Assembly: GCA_036674765.1 (NCBI GenBank) | Contig: JARVKI010000045.1 | Span: forward strand, 124,001-188,000 | DNA length: 64,000 bases | DNA from: Seiridium cupressi | Lineage: Eukaryota > Ascomycota > Sordariomycetes > Amphisphaeriales > Sporocadaceae | Direction of reading: 5' to 3' | Shown here: piece by piece, positions 1 to 10,170 of the stretch | Layout of the letters: every line of letters starts with the position of its first letter | How positions within the stretch are numbered: the first letter of the stretch is position 1 | Program-made: the position numbers and the translations under genes | Notes under the pieces: generated by a model | What the model was told of the DNA's origin: nothing | The model's database searches: none | The model's input: only the letters and a program-made list of their open reading frames with translations

Positions 1-2190
1 CTCAGAATGCGCATACCGCAACAACGCCCCTCATGACGCTGTCAAATCGAAGCCAACTGTCAAACCGACTCACCTTCAAACTGAAATCGAACCATCCTAC
101 CCTTCAACCTCCGTGGAAAGCGGCCATCATGCCACGCCAGAATCTCAACTCCGGATTGGAGCTTCTCCGACTAGAAGTAGTCCTGCAGCCATCATTGGGA
201 CGACGTTTCTCCAGAAAGGAGCCGACGCTCAACCACAATTCTTTGGCCAGTCCCATGCAATGAACATGTACTCTCAGGTACTGACCTCTTCCGCAAACTA
301 CATTGCCATAAAACGGGTACTAAAAGCCACAGTTTGACGAAATTCGAAAACACTCGAAGGCTGTCAAATCACAGAATGCGATGCTCGAAAGAATGCGAAC
401 CGATTTCCAACCATCCAAAGCAGCACCTCGAAATCATGCAAGCATCGATCTACCTAAATACTTAGGTCTCCTTCCCCCACCCGACAGAATCCAGCATTTT
501 ATCGATATTTATCTTCGTCGTCTAGAGCCCGTCTATAACATTCTCCATGTCCCGACGTTCAATGAGGAGCTCGCCAGGTTCGGCCAAAGCCAATTCAACG
601 CATCGACGGCCTTCGTTGTTCAGCTGCTTGTCATCATCTCTATAGGGTCGATACTAGAGAAGCAATTCACGGAGGCTTCCATGGAAGATATGTCCCTAAT
701 GTCACGGACCAATGTTGAGCGGCTGAAGGTGGCAGAATCCTGGTTACAACAGAACATGGACCGTCCTGACCTGAGTGTCATACGGGTATTCTGTATTTTG
801 ATCATCAGCAAAAGGCTGTACCGGCTAGGAGGTAGCCAGGCATGGATAGCCACTGGTAACCTTGTGAAGTTATCCATGTCGATGGGGTACCACCGTGAAC
901 CCGCTCAGATGGCCAGCATTTCCCAACACGACAGAGAAATCCGCAGACGAATTTGGGTGACGGTTGTAGAGCTAGACCTTCAGGCATGTGCCGACCGCGG
1001 TATGCCTCCTTCGGTGAGGAGTGAGGATTTCGATAATCTGCCCCCGTCGAATATCGACGACCATCCTGTTCGGAACAAAGGCGACGAGCTTGGAGTACTA
1101 CAGCCCAGAAACGTTCGCACAAGCTCATCCTTCCAATGTGTGACGAGCCAGTCTCTTTCCACCAGGTTAAAGATATGTGCAATGGTTAATGGCCCGGAAA
1201 CCAATATGAGGTACGATGAAGTCCTACGACTGGATGGAGAAATCGCCAAATGCGTCCAGGAGATTTCTTCTTGGTCATTCGGATGTAGCGTGGAACCCAC
1301 CGAAGAGGAAACATTTCTGGACTCACTACTGTATCTGATCATCCAGAACTGGTGTATAATATTGCATACCCCATTTGCATACAAGTCCCGACAGGACTCG
1401 GCGTATGTGAATTCTAGGCGAGCGCGACTGGAGGCGGCAACCAGTGTTCTTTGCCACCATCAAGCCATCTTTAGGACCGGCGACAACACGCTTGTCTTTT
1501 TCGAGCAAGGTGCTCCCAGAGCTGCTCTTGCGATATGTCATGAGTTATATATGAGCAATTTGGGTTACGGTATGTCATTCCAGGTTTCTTGTTCATATAC
1601 ATGGCTGACATCAACGAGGCTCCATGCCAATAAGGCAAGTCCTGCCTACGATTGTAGAGTCGCTATTATCACTAGCTGAGGGAGTTTTACACATGCTAGA
1701 GGCTGCCATAATCACAACTGGAAAGGGACTGAACGAATATTATGTGCTCGTCATGGTGTTCTCTTTGATCAAAACCCAAATATGGCCAGCTTCCGCTTCC
1801 ACCCACAAGAAGAACGCCTTGGACCAGATTATAACAATGGGCTGCAAGTTATATGCCATAAAGGCTGGCAATCAACCTCAGGCGATGCCAACCCAAGTGA
1901 GTAACTTAGTAACCCTTCAGTCAAAGTTTTGCTCACATCATCATACAGATGCCATCCAACACTGAGTATTTTCATGCAGATAACTCCGATGAGGTAGAGG
2001 CGCATCGACCATCGGCACCCGGTTCTGTGTTTCAGAAGGAACAATCTGGCTTTACGGTGAGTCAGGCTAGCAATATCAGCGTGTACAGTACTAATGGACT
2101 GGCAAGGTACCAGACGGGTTCGACCTAAGTGAACAATTCGATTGGGGTGACTTAGATCTTTGGAACTTTCAGGGTTTTCCGAGCTTATGA
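1..2190 (+). CDS. Zn2Cys6 fungal transcription factor, 5' truncated by window edge
   Basis: Nuclear DNA-binding regulator of the fungal-specific Zn2Cys6 class. Five exons are inferred: 2-277, 375-1569, 1619-1896, 1949-2056 and 2107-2190; all join in frame and leave about 646 residues visible. The first visible residues, SECAYRNN, look like the last cysteine of the zinc cluster, so the binding domain and start lie left of the window. A Ser/Thr-rich linker follows. The middle-homology domain contains motifs such as RRIWVTVVELDLQACADRGMP, a variant of the family's RRRxWW..Y..D...S...GRP motif. The C-terminus is acidic and aromatic (EQFDWGDLDLWNF), as in many activators. Its target genes cannot be told from sequence. 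It converges on the FAD monooxygenase gene to its right. The acceptor at 1618 (GAG) is the least certain splice site. Confidence 0.85.
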
Positions 2191-2277
2191 AGCAAAAGAA
2201 TTGCTCCAAAGTAATTGCCATGAGACCTCAGACTAGGCAAATAAGGAAATTGAATCGCCCTTTGATACCAACAGCGC

Positions 2278-2308
<31 letters not shown>

Positions 2309-2338
2309 AGAAAAAAAAACAAAAAAACAAAAAGAAAG
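2278..2338. repeat. Poly-T run followed by A-rich tract
   Basis: About 24 consecutive T (2278-2301) run directly into an A-rich tract broken only by single G or C bases (to 2338). It may be a natural 3'-flank low-complexity tract. Its form also resembles the homopolymer-linked read errors seen at the two N gaps, so its exact length should not be trusted. Confidence 0.7.
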
Positions 2339-2697
2339 TTCTATCTCGAATACCGTGATACTTGTGTGCTATTCAGGAGACTGGTGGGAGGATATTGGAC
2401 CTAATAATTGTCTGAACCATAGCACCATTACCAACCTAATACGTCACTTTGGTACAACGGTCATCGACACCTCAACTAAGACCATATTGCCACAACAAAA
2501 AATAACAAGTCAACCCGTTTCAAGTAGTCTCGGCGGCGAAATCCGTACTTCGGTCCAGGCAGAAAAGGGCACACCTTGAGGTCATTGCACAGGCCAGGTA
2601 CATCTGATTTTGGGGCAAACCAGATCTCTAGAATACCCTGCTACTAAGTAATGACCCACAAATATATGCCCCCAGTGCCAAATTTCACGCATGACAC

Positions 2698-2992
2698 TAC
2701 CGTAGAGAACGTGCAGAGTATGCAGTCGCCTTATACCTAATTTGGGGTGATCGACGCTGCCGAGCCGTTAATGGCGCCAGTAGCCAAAAGACATAATAAA
2801 CATCGCCCACGCAAATATCGTTCTTACACCATCGGAAAACAAAACCCCGTACGGAGCCCTCCGTCGATCGAATTTTACTGAGCAAAATTCTAAGGTTTGA
2901 TATCAGCCTCAGCCGTTTTTAGCGCTTCGGCAGCGGCGATCACCCCAAATTAGGTATAAGGCGACTGCACACTCTGCACATTCTCTACGGTA
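2698..2992. mobile_element. MITE with long terminal inverted repeats and TA target duplication
   Basis: The left end starts CCGTAGAGAACGTGCAGAGT at 2700. The right end at 2990, read on the other strand, starts CCGTAGAGAATGTGCAGAGT. The two arms match over about 54 bp with 2-3 mismatches, and more loosely to about 65 bp. The element body is 291 bp (2700-2990) and is flanked by TA on both sides (2698-2699 and 2991-2992). This is the signature of a Tc1/mariner/Fot1-pogo type insertion. There is no transposase frame inside, so it would be non-autonomous. No second copy was seen in this window. Confidence 0.85.
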
Positions 2993-3619
2993 TCCCCTCA
3001 AAGACCAAGCAAGGCCCTTACAGTGGGGCCCCCACAGTACCTGACTCGCCCTGAAATATCGCATACAGCCTTGTCGAGACTCGTACTATCACATGATGTG
3101 AGGAGGTGATGATTGGTCTACTATCCCTGCTAGCTTGGTCCCACTGTAACAGCCTAGTTTCGTCTCTGAAGGGATAAGTACGAGCGCATGATGCCGAGTG
3201 GTCTGAAATAGGAAAAGCTGCTGCTGTGGAGTCGTGGTCAGTATGTTCGGAGATAAATGGGGCTGGCTTCGGTATTTTCATCTCCGTGTGGGGCCTGACC
3301 ATGGCCGATTGGACCGTTATCACCGCACAGCCAATAGGCTGCAAATCGATGCGGGTGCAATTCTCTCGTACCTGATGTCCTAAGCCGATTGTTTGCTAAT
3401 GTATATCAAAGGTTTCTTCGTAATTGAGATCAAAGACTGTAATGGTCCCCGTGGTAGCTTAAAGCGCTTAGATTTGTATTACACCAAAGAATATCTAATA
3501 TAATGTTACCGGTAAACAGTGCAAGAGTTTGGTACAATGGAAAAAGAGAAGATATATATAATTGAAAATCTAACATTGGCTCCTCCCAACCAGTTGTGAA
3601 CTACGGCAGATCACTCATC

Positions 3620-4894
3620 CTACATCAGCTCCTTATATTCTGGGAGTTTCCAATCCCCCACGTTCTCGCGAAGGACAAACCTCCCAAGAACGTTCAAACG
3701 GAAAAATGAGACTATACCCAACACAAAATTCAAGATCGCAATGGCGAATGATGTCGACGGGAGTTTATCCCAGATCGTTGTGCCATTTCTTATCCCCTTT
3801 TGCACCTCAGCCATGAACGGCCGAAACTTGTCCTCGTAGTTCTTCAAAGCGACGGAAAGTCCGTCCTTGAGATCACGGCCTCCATGATCACCGTTGACGT
3901 TGGCCTTCCCACAGCATCGCACTATTTCTCCAGCGAGGATATAGGCACCGACCATGCTGGATGTGGTTCCCATGCCAGTCGTTGCGGTAGGGCAGTACGC
4001 GGCGTCTCCCAAGAGAACAGTACGGCCACGAGACCACGTGTCCAGTTTGACAACGGCGAGGCGTTCGCAATAGAAGTCGTCGGTAGCTTCCAGCGCCTGG
4101 AGAAACTCGTTTGTCCTCCAGCCTGCATCACGGAATACCTCGGACATGGCTTCCTTTTCCTCCTTGACATCGCCCTTTCGGAGGTTCCTCAACCGGTCAG
4201 ACTCGGATTTGCAGGCGAGGTATACCTGCACTTTATCTGGGCTGCTCCTCCTAGTGAGCACCATGCGCTTTCGGGGCGCAAAGAAACCGGTAAAGACGTA
4301 GTCGTCTCCCTTGACAGGCTCGGGCATGGTGAAGTAGGCGATGTAGGCTCCGAGTAAATGGTAATTATCCTCAGTGTCGGGTCCAAACAGCATTCTGCGC
4401 GTTCGTGAACTTTGACCATCGGCGCCAATTACGAGATCGTATTGTTCCTCTCTACCATCCGAAAACAGCACTTTAGCGCCGCCGTTGACATCCTCGACGC
4501 TCCGAACAGTTGTTCCAAATACGTAGTTGACACGATCTTTGGTGGCGTCGTAGAGGAGTTGGGATAAATCTCCTCTCATGATCTCGAAGTCGGTGGTGAA
4601 ATCTTGTAGGCCCTTGCCGCTTCTGTTCGCCTCGAAAAGAGCTAGCCGTTTGCCGGAACCATTGACGACCGCCGTGCCTTGCTCGGGGACTGCCTTGGCG
4701 CGGAAGTCAGCTTCGAGTCCCATACGCCGCAAAACCTCGATTGCCGCTCCTCGAAGGTCTATTTGTAGACCTGTCGTTCGTAGCTCAGGGAAGCGCTCGA
4801 TGACAGTAACGTCAACACCTGCTTTAGAAAGCCAGAAGGCAACAGCGGGACCGGCTATGCCGCCGCCGATAACTAGAATCTTCATTTGAGGCAT
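3620..4894 (-). CDS. FAD-dependent monooxygenase (PHBH fold, FAD_binding_3 type)
   Basis: Intronless gene of 424 residues for a flavin hydroxylase of the p-hydroxybenzoate hydroxylase class, which uses FAD and NAD(P)H to hydroxylate an unknown substrate. Seen: the N-terminal dinucleotide motif GGGIAG (residues 10-15), Glu33 at the end of beta-2, the DG motif YDLVIGADG (152-160), and the GD motif TVLLGDAAYCPTATTGMGT (292-310) that contacts the FAD ribityl chain. Length is usual for single-domain members. The C-terminus has a hydrophobic stretch (about 385-410, AIAILNFVLGIVSFF) that might bind membrane. The start at 4894 has a second in-frame ATG three codons later. A TATA-like box lies 69 bp upstream. 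Substrate is not predictable; TetX-like and salicylate-hydroxylase-like relatives share these motifs. Confidence 0.9.
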   Translation of the reverse strand: MPQMKILVIGGGIAGPAVAFWLSKAGVDVTVIERFPELRTTGLQIDLRGAAIEVLRRMGLEADFRAKAVPEQGTAVVNGSGKRLALFEANRSGKGLQDFTTDFEIMRGDLSQLLYDATKDRVNYVFGTTVRSVEDVNGGAKVLFSDGREEQYDLVIGADGQSSRTRRMLFGPDTEDNYHLLGAYIAYFTMPEPVKGDDYVFTGFFAPRKRMVLTRRSSPDKVQVYLACKSESDRLRNLRKGDVKEEKEAMSEVFRDAGWRTNEFLQALEATDDFYCERLAVVKLDTWSRGRTVLLGDAAYCPTATTGMGTTSSMVGAYILAGEIVRCCGKANVNGDHGGRDLKDGLSVALKNYEDKFRPFMAEVQKGIRNGTTIWDKLPSTSFAIAILNFVLGIVSFFRLNVLGRFVLRENVGDWKLPEYKELM

Positions 4895-4962
4895 GTTGTT
4901 GGTTGGATGGGATTGATGGCTTGGGAAACGACTTTTTCAAGAGGATTTTGAGTTGCTGCGAG

Positions 4963-4970
4963 CTTATATA
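4963..4970 (-). promoter_or_regulatory. TATA box of the FAD monooxygenase gene
   Basis: On the minus strand the sequence reads TATATAAG, about 69 bp upstream of the ATG at 4894, a normal spacing for a fungal core promoter. Confidence 0.55.
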
Positions 4971-5814
4971 GAGCAATAGGTCATCAAATTTGAGTGATTT
5001 GAACTATCAACCCCCGTTTTCGGTTTTACCGCAGTAGCATTGATTTGCCGACCGGCCAAATGCCGGCCCGTCCCCAGTTTTACGAGGCCGAGCCGCGTGT
5101 TCAGGGAAGAAGCACGGTGTGGGCGAATTTCTAGCTTCGGCCGGTCGATCGCAATGAGAACTAACGATGGCCGAGCCGATATATTGCGACCGAACGCAAT
5201 CGGACCATAGATTCGTCCAGGATTCAAATCCGACGGTAATTAGGTCACAGCCATGTCTCCATATAGTCTAAAATCCAACGCACTTTTTGTCGTAGTCACG
5301 TGACCGAAATTCGCGCATATACTAGGGGTCTGTCCGTCCTAGCATACCTAAGAGCTTTGAGAAAGATTCCTTCCTCACAGCAACAACAATCAACACCATT
5401 ACCCTTACACTTTTCCCGTTCAACCAGGTCCAAGTGAAAAACGGTCGAGGAAGGATTCGAACCTTTTATACTTCGGTAACCATTAATTCATTCAGTAGTA
5501 ATTCTATAGACCAGTAATACAGCCCATCTAAATCAACCCTGTGGTTTGATGTAGCCATGCACGTCCTACCCCTTATCTACTCTTAGCACCTGAGATTAGT
5601 ACATCCATGCCCCTCTGGCAGATCTCGATCTTGCTAATGCTCGTCTTACAATAACCCCGTGCGATATCACATTGGTCTCGGCCATCAAAGGTATTGCCGT
5701 GAGCGTGTACCGCGTGCGTACCAAGCTACGTAGTCATTAGGATATACCATTGACTCGAGTGGCACTTCCAAGGGATGTTGCCTCTTCTTGGATGTAACAT
5801 GTAGGATAAAGACA
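4971..5814. other. Intergenic region upstream of monooxygenase gene
   Basis: It separates the 5' end of the monooxygenase gene from the 3' end of the amine oxidase gene. It contains the palindrome GTCACGTGAC at 5295-5304, and CCGGCC-rich short inverted repeats around 5045-5150. A minus-strand frame at 4964-5227 is in the promoter and is not supported as a gene. Confidence 0.5.
5295..5304. promoter_or_regulatory. Perfect CACGTG palindrome (bHLH E-box type)
   Basis: The 10-bp perfect palindrome GTCACGTGAC is centred on CACGTG, the core bound by Cbf1/SREBP/Pho4-type bHLH factors in fungi. It lies about 400 bp upstream of the monooxygenase ATG. Function is inferred only from the motif. Confidence 0.35.
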
Positions 5815-8336
5815 TCATTGGCTATCTGTCTCATAGTACGGATCATTTGGGTCGTAGGGAAACTTGCGCACCACGACGTCGCCCTTGTACTGCCAAAGAT
5901 CATGTTCAATGGGCGTGAATTGCAGGTCGCTGGAAACATCCTGCTGACCAAATGTCTGCACGTCGGCTGCGGCCCCGTTTGCGTAGTTGATACGAACTTG
6001 GTTCACTGTCTGCCGGCTCTGATCAGTGTTGAAATAGTTGCTTGGCGACAGTACCATGCTGGCGTGAGCCACGGTAAACATGGAATTAGGGAGGTCGCCG
6101 GTATGGGGAACATGGTGCATTCCCAGATTGAGCCATATGACCAGATCCTCTTGCTCTAGACTTTCGTCGTTGAAAAATTGCGAGAAGTTGATGGGCGGAT
6201 CATGCAGATCTTGTGAAGCATAGGGGTGTGCGGCTCGGGGTTCGTAATCGTGTTGTCTTGTGATTTGAACATCGTACTCAGCCCAAAGTGCCGCATTCCC
6301 CAGGTTCGTAGAGTTTTCGACGGTTAAGTGTAGGCCACCAGTTACTGGGGCTACGCGATAACCTCTGTATTCGCCCCACTGGTTCTTTTGGTCCTGGTTC
6401 ACGACCAGAACCTGTTGTGCCGAGTTAGGTGGCCAGTCGAACCGACCCTCAGCCTCATTTTCGATAAATGATCGTTCGACTTGCATCGTATTCCTTGCTT
6501 TTCCGTTAGACCACGGGAAAACTCGTGAAACCGGGACATTTTTCATCAACTGGACGGTGTTAGCGGTGCCGAGGATGTCGAAGTCGGCTTTAAAATTTAG
6601 CACGTGGTCGTGCATACTCCCGCTGAGCGCTTTTTGGATGCGGAATCCGAAATCATCAGAACCTGTCGTGGAGTATGTGGCCTGAATATACCCAGAAGCC
6701 CGGACCTCAACGGTGATGGACCCATCCAAAAAGAAGCTGTAGGTGAACATGTAATCGTAATTTCCAACCGTTGAAACAGAACGGACGCTGAAATACGTAT
6801 TCTTCGTGGCGCTCACGTATTCGCCGGTACTGTGGCGTTGAATCGGATAATCGGCCGTGAACTCGAACAGACAGATACTGTTCAAGTGTGTGTGCGTAGT
6901 CTCGTCGACGTAAAATGTGGAGTTGAGATACGTGGCGTAGCCAGGACAATCATATTCGGGCACCAGTTCGAATGCATAGGGCCCAAAACCATAATATGAG
7001 TCCAAATAGGCGATGCCTGATTGGACGGGGTCATTGGCAGCGTAATGAGCCAAGGCTTCCTGCAGGCCCAGCTCGTATAAGATGCGTTCGCCCTTATATT
7101 TGATATCGTACAGCGCCATGCCTGTATCGCGAGAGAAGCCGATAAAAAATGAGAAGCCCATCCACTCAACGTATTTGCGGTCATGGTCAACTCCAAATCT
7201 CGGCCCTGCAGGTGCGATTGTCGTTGGCGGATAATTTGAATCGTAAGGCAGTGTCGTGTCGATGGGGTCGGTGCTGGCCCAAGCACCCTCAAGGTTGGGG
7301 GGCAGCTTAGGCAGAACACCGCTCCAGTATGCCTCGCGGAAGGTCTCGGTTGTCTCGAAGTATTGATCGTCATAGAGCCACCCCTCCACCTTCCATTGGC
7401 TTGGGTCGCGCCCCGTCACATCGCTTTTAACGTAGAGGCCGAGGGGCAGCAAAGTTGCGGAGTCAAACTGGCTTGTTGGCAGGGTTGAGAACACGTCCCA
7501 CCGAACAATTCGGCCATCGTCCTGCCACATTGGGTCGATGCCGTGGATAGTCAACGTGTCGTTCTCTAATCCCAAAGCCGTGCCGTTCCATAGGTCCAAC
7601 GTGATATCAGCGATCTGGGCGCTGACTACGTACAGCCAGTCGGGGTATAACCTGTGGTCATCTGCTGCAATATTTCGTACTTTGCCTTCAGTTTTGCGCG
7701 TGAAGGGATATTCCAAGGGTTGGTAAGTCGTGTTGGCATTGTCTATCGGAAGTGGGCCGACAAGAAGGTCCTGGAAGTAAGGGTCGAGGGTAGCCCGGTT
7801 GTCGAGGACAACGTGCGCATATCGGGTAGGCGCTTCGGCGTTTGCGTCGATGTGCGATAGTACATCGGTCTTATTTGGCACTTGTAGTTCGACAAGGACG
7901 CTATTGTACGAGAATTAACAGCGATTCAAACCAACCTATCAGTTATACGAGAATCTCACATTGAATTGTCCCATCCAGTCGCATTCTCCGCCTTTGTCAG
8001 ATTGAGTGCAGTCTGGCCAAATAACCAAGAGATGACAGATGCAGCCTCGGTGTCTGACAAACCTCCCCAGACATTATCGTATGGGGCGCTGATAGCATAT
8101 GGCTCGAAACCATCGAAACCGGGGCTCAAAGTTGTCTCATTCACTGAATATTTTTCAAGGGCGTGTCTTATTGCGTTTCGCGCAATTTTCTTCCCCCGAT
8201 TATGTGCCCATTCTGCTTTCGAAGGTGTTTTTGGCTGGGGGTTAGGTAGGGTTTGTACTAGCTCGGTGAATGAAAGTAGTGCCGAGACGATCGCGGTCAA
8301 TGCCCGCGGGCTCGAAAAACAAGTAGAAGACCTCAT
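5815..8336 (-). CDS. Copper-containing primary amine oxidase, secreted
   Basis: Oxidative deamination of primary amines to aldehyde, ammonia and H2O2 using topaquinone and copper. Two exons (8336-7960 and 7900-5815, 59-bp intron) give 820 residues. The junction restores DNS-IVLVELQVPNKTDVLS, a typical continuous N-terminal segment. Visible catalytic features: NYD at residues 506-508, whose Tyr507 is the topaquinone precursor; the catalytic-base Asp in YLDSYYGFG (about 426); the copper ligand pair HDH (556 and 558); and the distal His segment LGMHHVPHTGD (about 719-727). The N-terminus has a hydrophobic signal-like segment (about residues 12-28, ending near VQTLPNP), so it is probably secreted, like one subgroup of fungal amine oxidases. 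The enzyme appears intact and could serve nitrogen acquisition from amines. Confidence 0.93.
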
Positions 8337-9140
8337 CGCGATTTATCTGGCTATCACCTCAGAGAATACAAACACGATGTGAGCGTAAAATACCAAGCGC
8401 ACTCTTCATCAGTGGCGTCAAGTATCGTTATTTATTATGTTGAGCCACTCGAGGGCGGTCCATACGCCCCAACCCAGATGGCTGCTGATCGCATGAGATG
8501 TCCATAATCATTACGTGGCGCAGGGGTTTCTCATATCATAGGATGAGATCCCTGAGGCAAAGTCGCGGTTCTTGTGGTTGAGGGGAACGAAAGGTCAGAA
8601 TGCAATTACTATCTTGTATCGTTGTGGTAGGACCAGCTCCAAGAATAGCTGCTGAATAGTAAAGTGGCGGCCCCCTGTAAAGCTTCCGAACAGTAAGCTG
8701 CAGAGCGCGCGGGAAAAGTGGGATGGATACCCAGCGCGATTAGAACTCGGCCAAAATGATGAACACCGTTAATGACATATCAATACATTCGCAAGATATA
8801 AACCTCTCCAAAACAATGCGCAAAGATAAAATCAATAATCAGATATACATTTGAATTTTCAGGAACTCTTCATGTCTGCCCCATGTGAAGTTGGCCTTTG
8901 CGAAGGAGTGAGTGAGTGTTGGCGGCAGCGGAGACGTGTCCCAGATCCTATGTGGGCCTGCTGCAGAGTAAAGGCGGTTTCAGTAAGCTGCCCCGCATTT
9001 GATTAGTGTTCCTCTTGTCGAACTCCCCATGCTGACACTGCAGCCACGAGCAAGCTCAATAATAGAACCCGAACCACTGATAAGGTAGCTAAACTGTAGA
9101 ACTCAGCTGTCATTGAGTTATCTATAGGTCAAGATTACAT
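8337..9140. other. Intergenic region upstream of amine oxidase gene
   Basis: Presumed promoter of the amine oxidase gene and 3' flank of the Thr-rich fragment. No coding sequence, repeat or RNA gene was recognised. Confidence 0.5.
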
Positions 9141-9955
9141 TTATACATTAGGCCCTAATATATTCCAAGTTAATGGTGTTATTGAGAATAGAGTGATGAA
9201 AGCAGTGACCCGGGCCGTTGTTGTAACAGTAGTCACAGTAGTCGAAATTGCAGTGATTGTACTGGTGACTGTCGTCGTTTCGACATCAATGACGCTTGCG
9301 GTCACCGTTGAAGTGGTAGCCTCCGTTCTAGTCGCAATCCCCTCGATAGTGGTAGTCGAAAAAACCGTGTCAGTCGTTGTGGTCAATTCGATAGCTGTGC
9401 CAATTATATCCACAGTTTGTGTTCCCGCCCCGTTAGTAGACACAGTTGTCTATATCAAGTCAGATTTTATCTCACTATATACCCAGGACGCATTGTTTGG
9501 CCTTGCCTGAATAACTTCAGAAGCTGCCGAGGCAGTTGCAGTTACAGTCACAGTGGTAGTGGTGGCTGTAGGATACATCACAGAAACAAGCACTCCTCAA
9601 ATCCGAGGTTGCTCTTGTCGCTTTTAAGTGCAGCCATGATGGAACAGAGCCACACTTCTCACTTCGTTTAGGCAAGACAAACACTGTCTGTGTAATATTC
9701 GTTGGAGTGACCGTCGAAACTTCAGTAGTTGTCGCGGTGACAGTCGTCGTGGTTGGCACAGTCACAACGAGGGTAACATCGGTCGTCGAGACAGTAGTGA
9801 ACGCAGTGTCGGTGACGGTCAATGTGGTAACCGTCTCTGTCGCGACCTCAATATTGTGGTCACAACAACTTCAATTGTAGTGCTGGTGACCTCGACAGAA
9901 TTGGTCAGAGTAGCAAACGACGTTCCAGGAGTCACGGTCACAGTCTGAATGGTGG
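9141..9955 (-). pseudogene. Broken Thr/Val-rich low-complexity protein gene
   Basis: On the minus strand successive frames encode runs of TTTVT, TSTVTAS and TTTVTST type, typical of heavily O-glycosylated mucin-like fungal wall or secreted proteins. The reading frame changes at least twice: near 9860-9880, between the TTIEVVVTT and EVATETVTTL segments; and near 9560-9590, between the frame ending CDCNCNCLGSF and the frame TATTTTVTVTATASAASE. A further piece (100 codons, 9443-9141) ends with a stop at 9141. The frame changes do not match plausible introns. The 5' side runs into a poly-G tract and an N gap, so the gene is incomplete, and part of the damage may be sequencing error. A 45-residue insert (from LPKRSEKCGSVPSW) interrupts the repeats. 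Its tail style resembles that of the esterase at 21964-26701, but no shared domain was seen. Confidence 0.55.
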
Positions 9956-9957
9956 TT

Positions 9958-10086
9958 GGGGGGGGGGGGGGGGGGGGGGTTTTGTTTTAATTTTTAAAAA
10001 ACTAAAAAGTGGAACACCAAAAAACATAACACCAGAAAAAATGGTGGCCGGGGTGGGTGGGGGAGNNNNNNNNNNGCCCCGCCGCG

Positions 10087-10128
<42 letters not shown>

Positions 10129-10156
10129 CCCCCCCCCCCCCCCCCCCCCCCCCCCC
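9958..10156. other. Assembly gap with flanking poly-G and poly-C artefact
   Basis: A poly-G run (9958-9979), an A-rich low-quality-looking segment (9980-10065), ten N (10066-10075) and a long poly-C run (to 10156). The segment left of the N resembles, with many errors, the unique sequence right of the poly-C (GTTTTAAT..., CACCAGA...AA). It is most likely the same sequence read badly after a homopolymer. Proline-rich frames across this region are meaningless. Confidence 0.85.
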
Positions 10157-10170
10157 TGGAGGTTTAAGTT

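Larger units (their letters stand above)
2191..3619. other. Intergenic region between convergent genes, holds a MITE
   Basis: No supported coding sequence. It lies between the ends of two convergent genes and contains a long poly-T/A-rich tract and an inverted-repeat element, both listed separately. A 108-codon minus-strand frame at 3018-3344 has no recognisable motif and was not called. Confidence 0.6.

Noticed and set aside
5440..5530. tRNA-like T-arm GGTTCGAATCC on the minus strand
   Set aside because: No matching 5' acceptor strand (GTCGAGG) or A-box within 100 nt, and no cloverleaf could be built.
9193..9510. Val-rich 105-codon plus-strand frame
   Set aside because: It is the reverse complement of a Thr-rich minus-strand repeat; Val runs (GTN) mirror Thr codons (ACN) and are expected.
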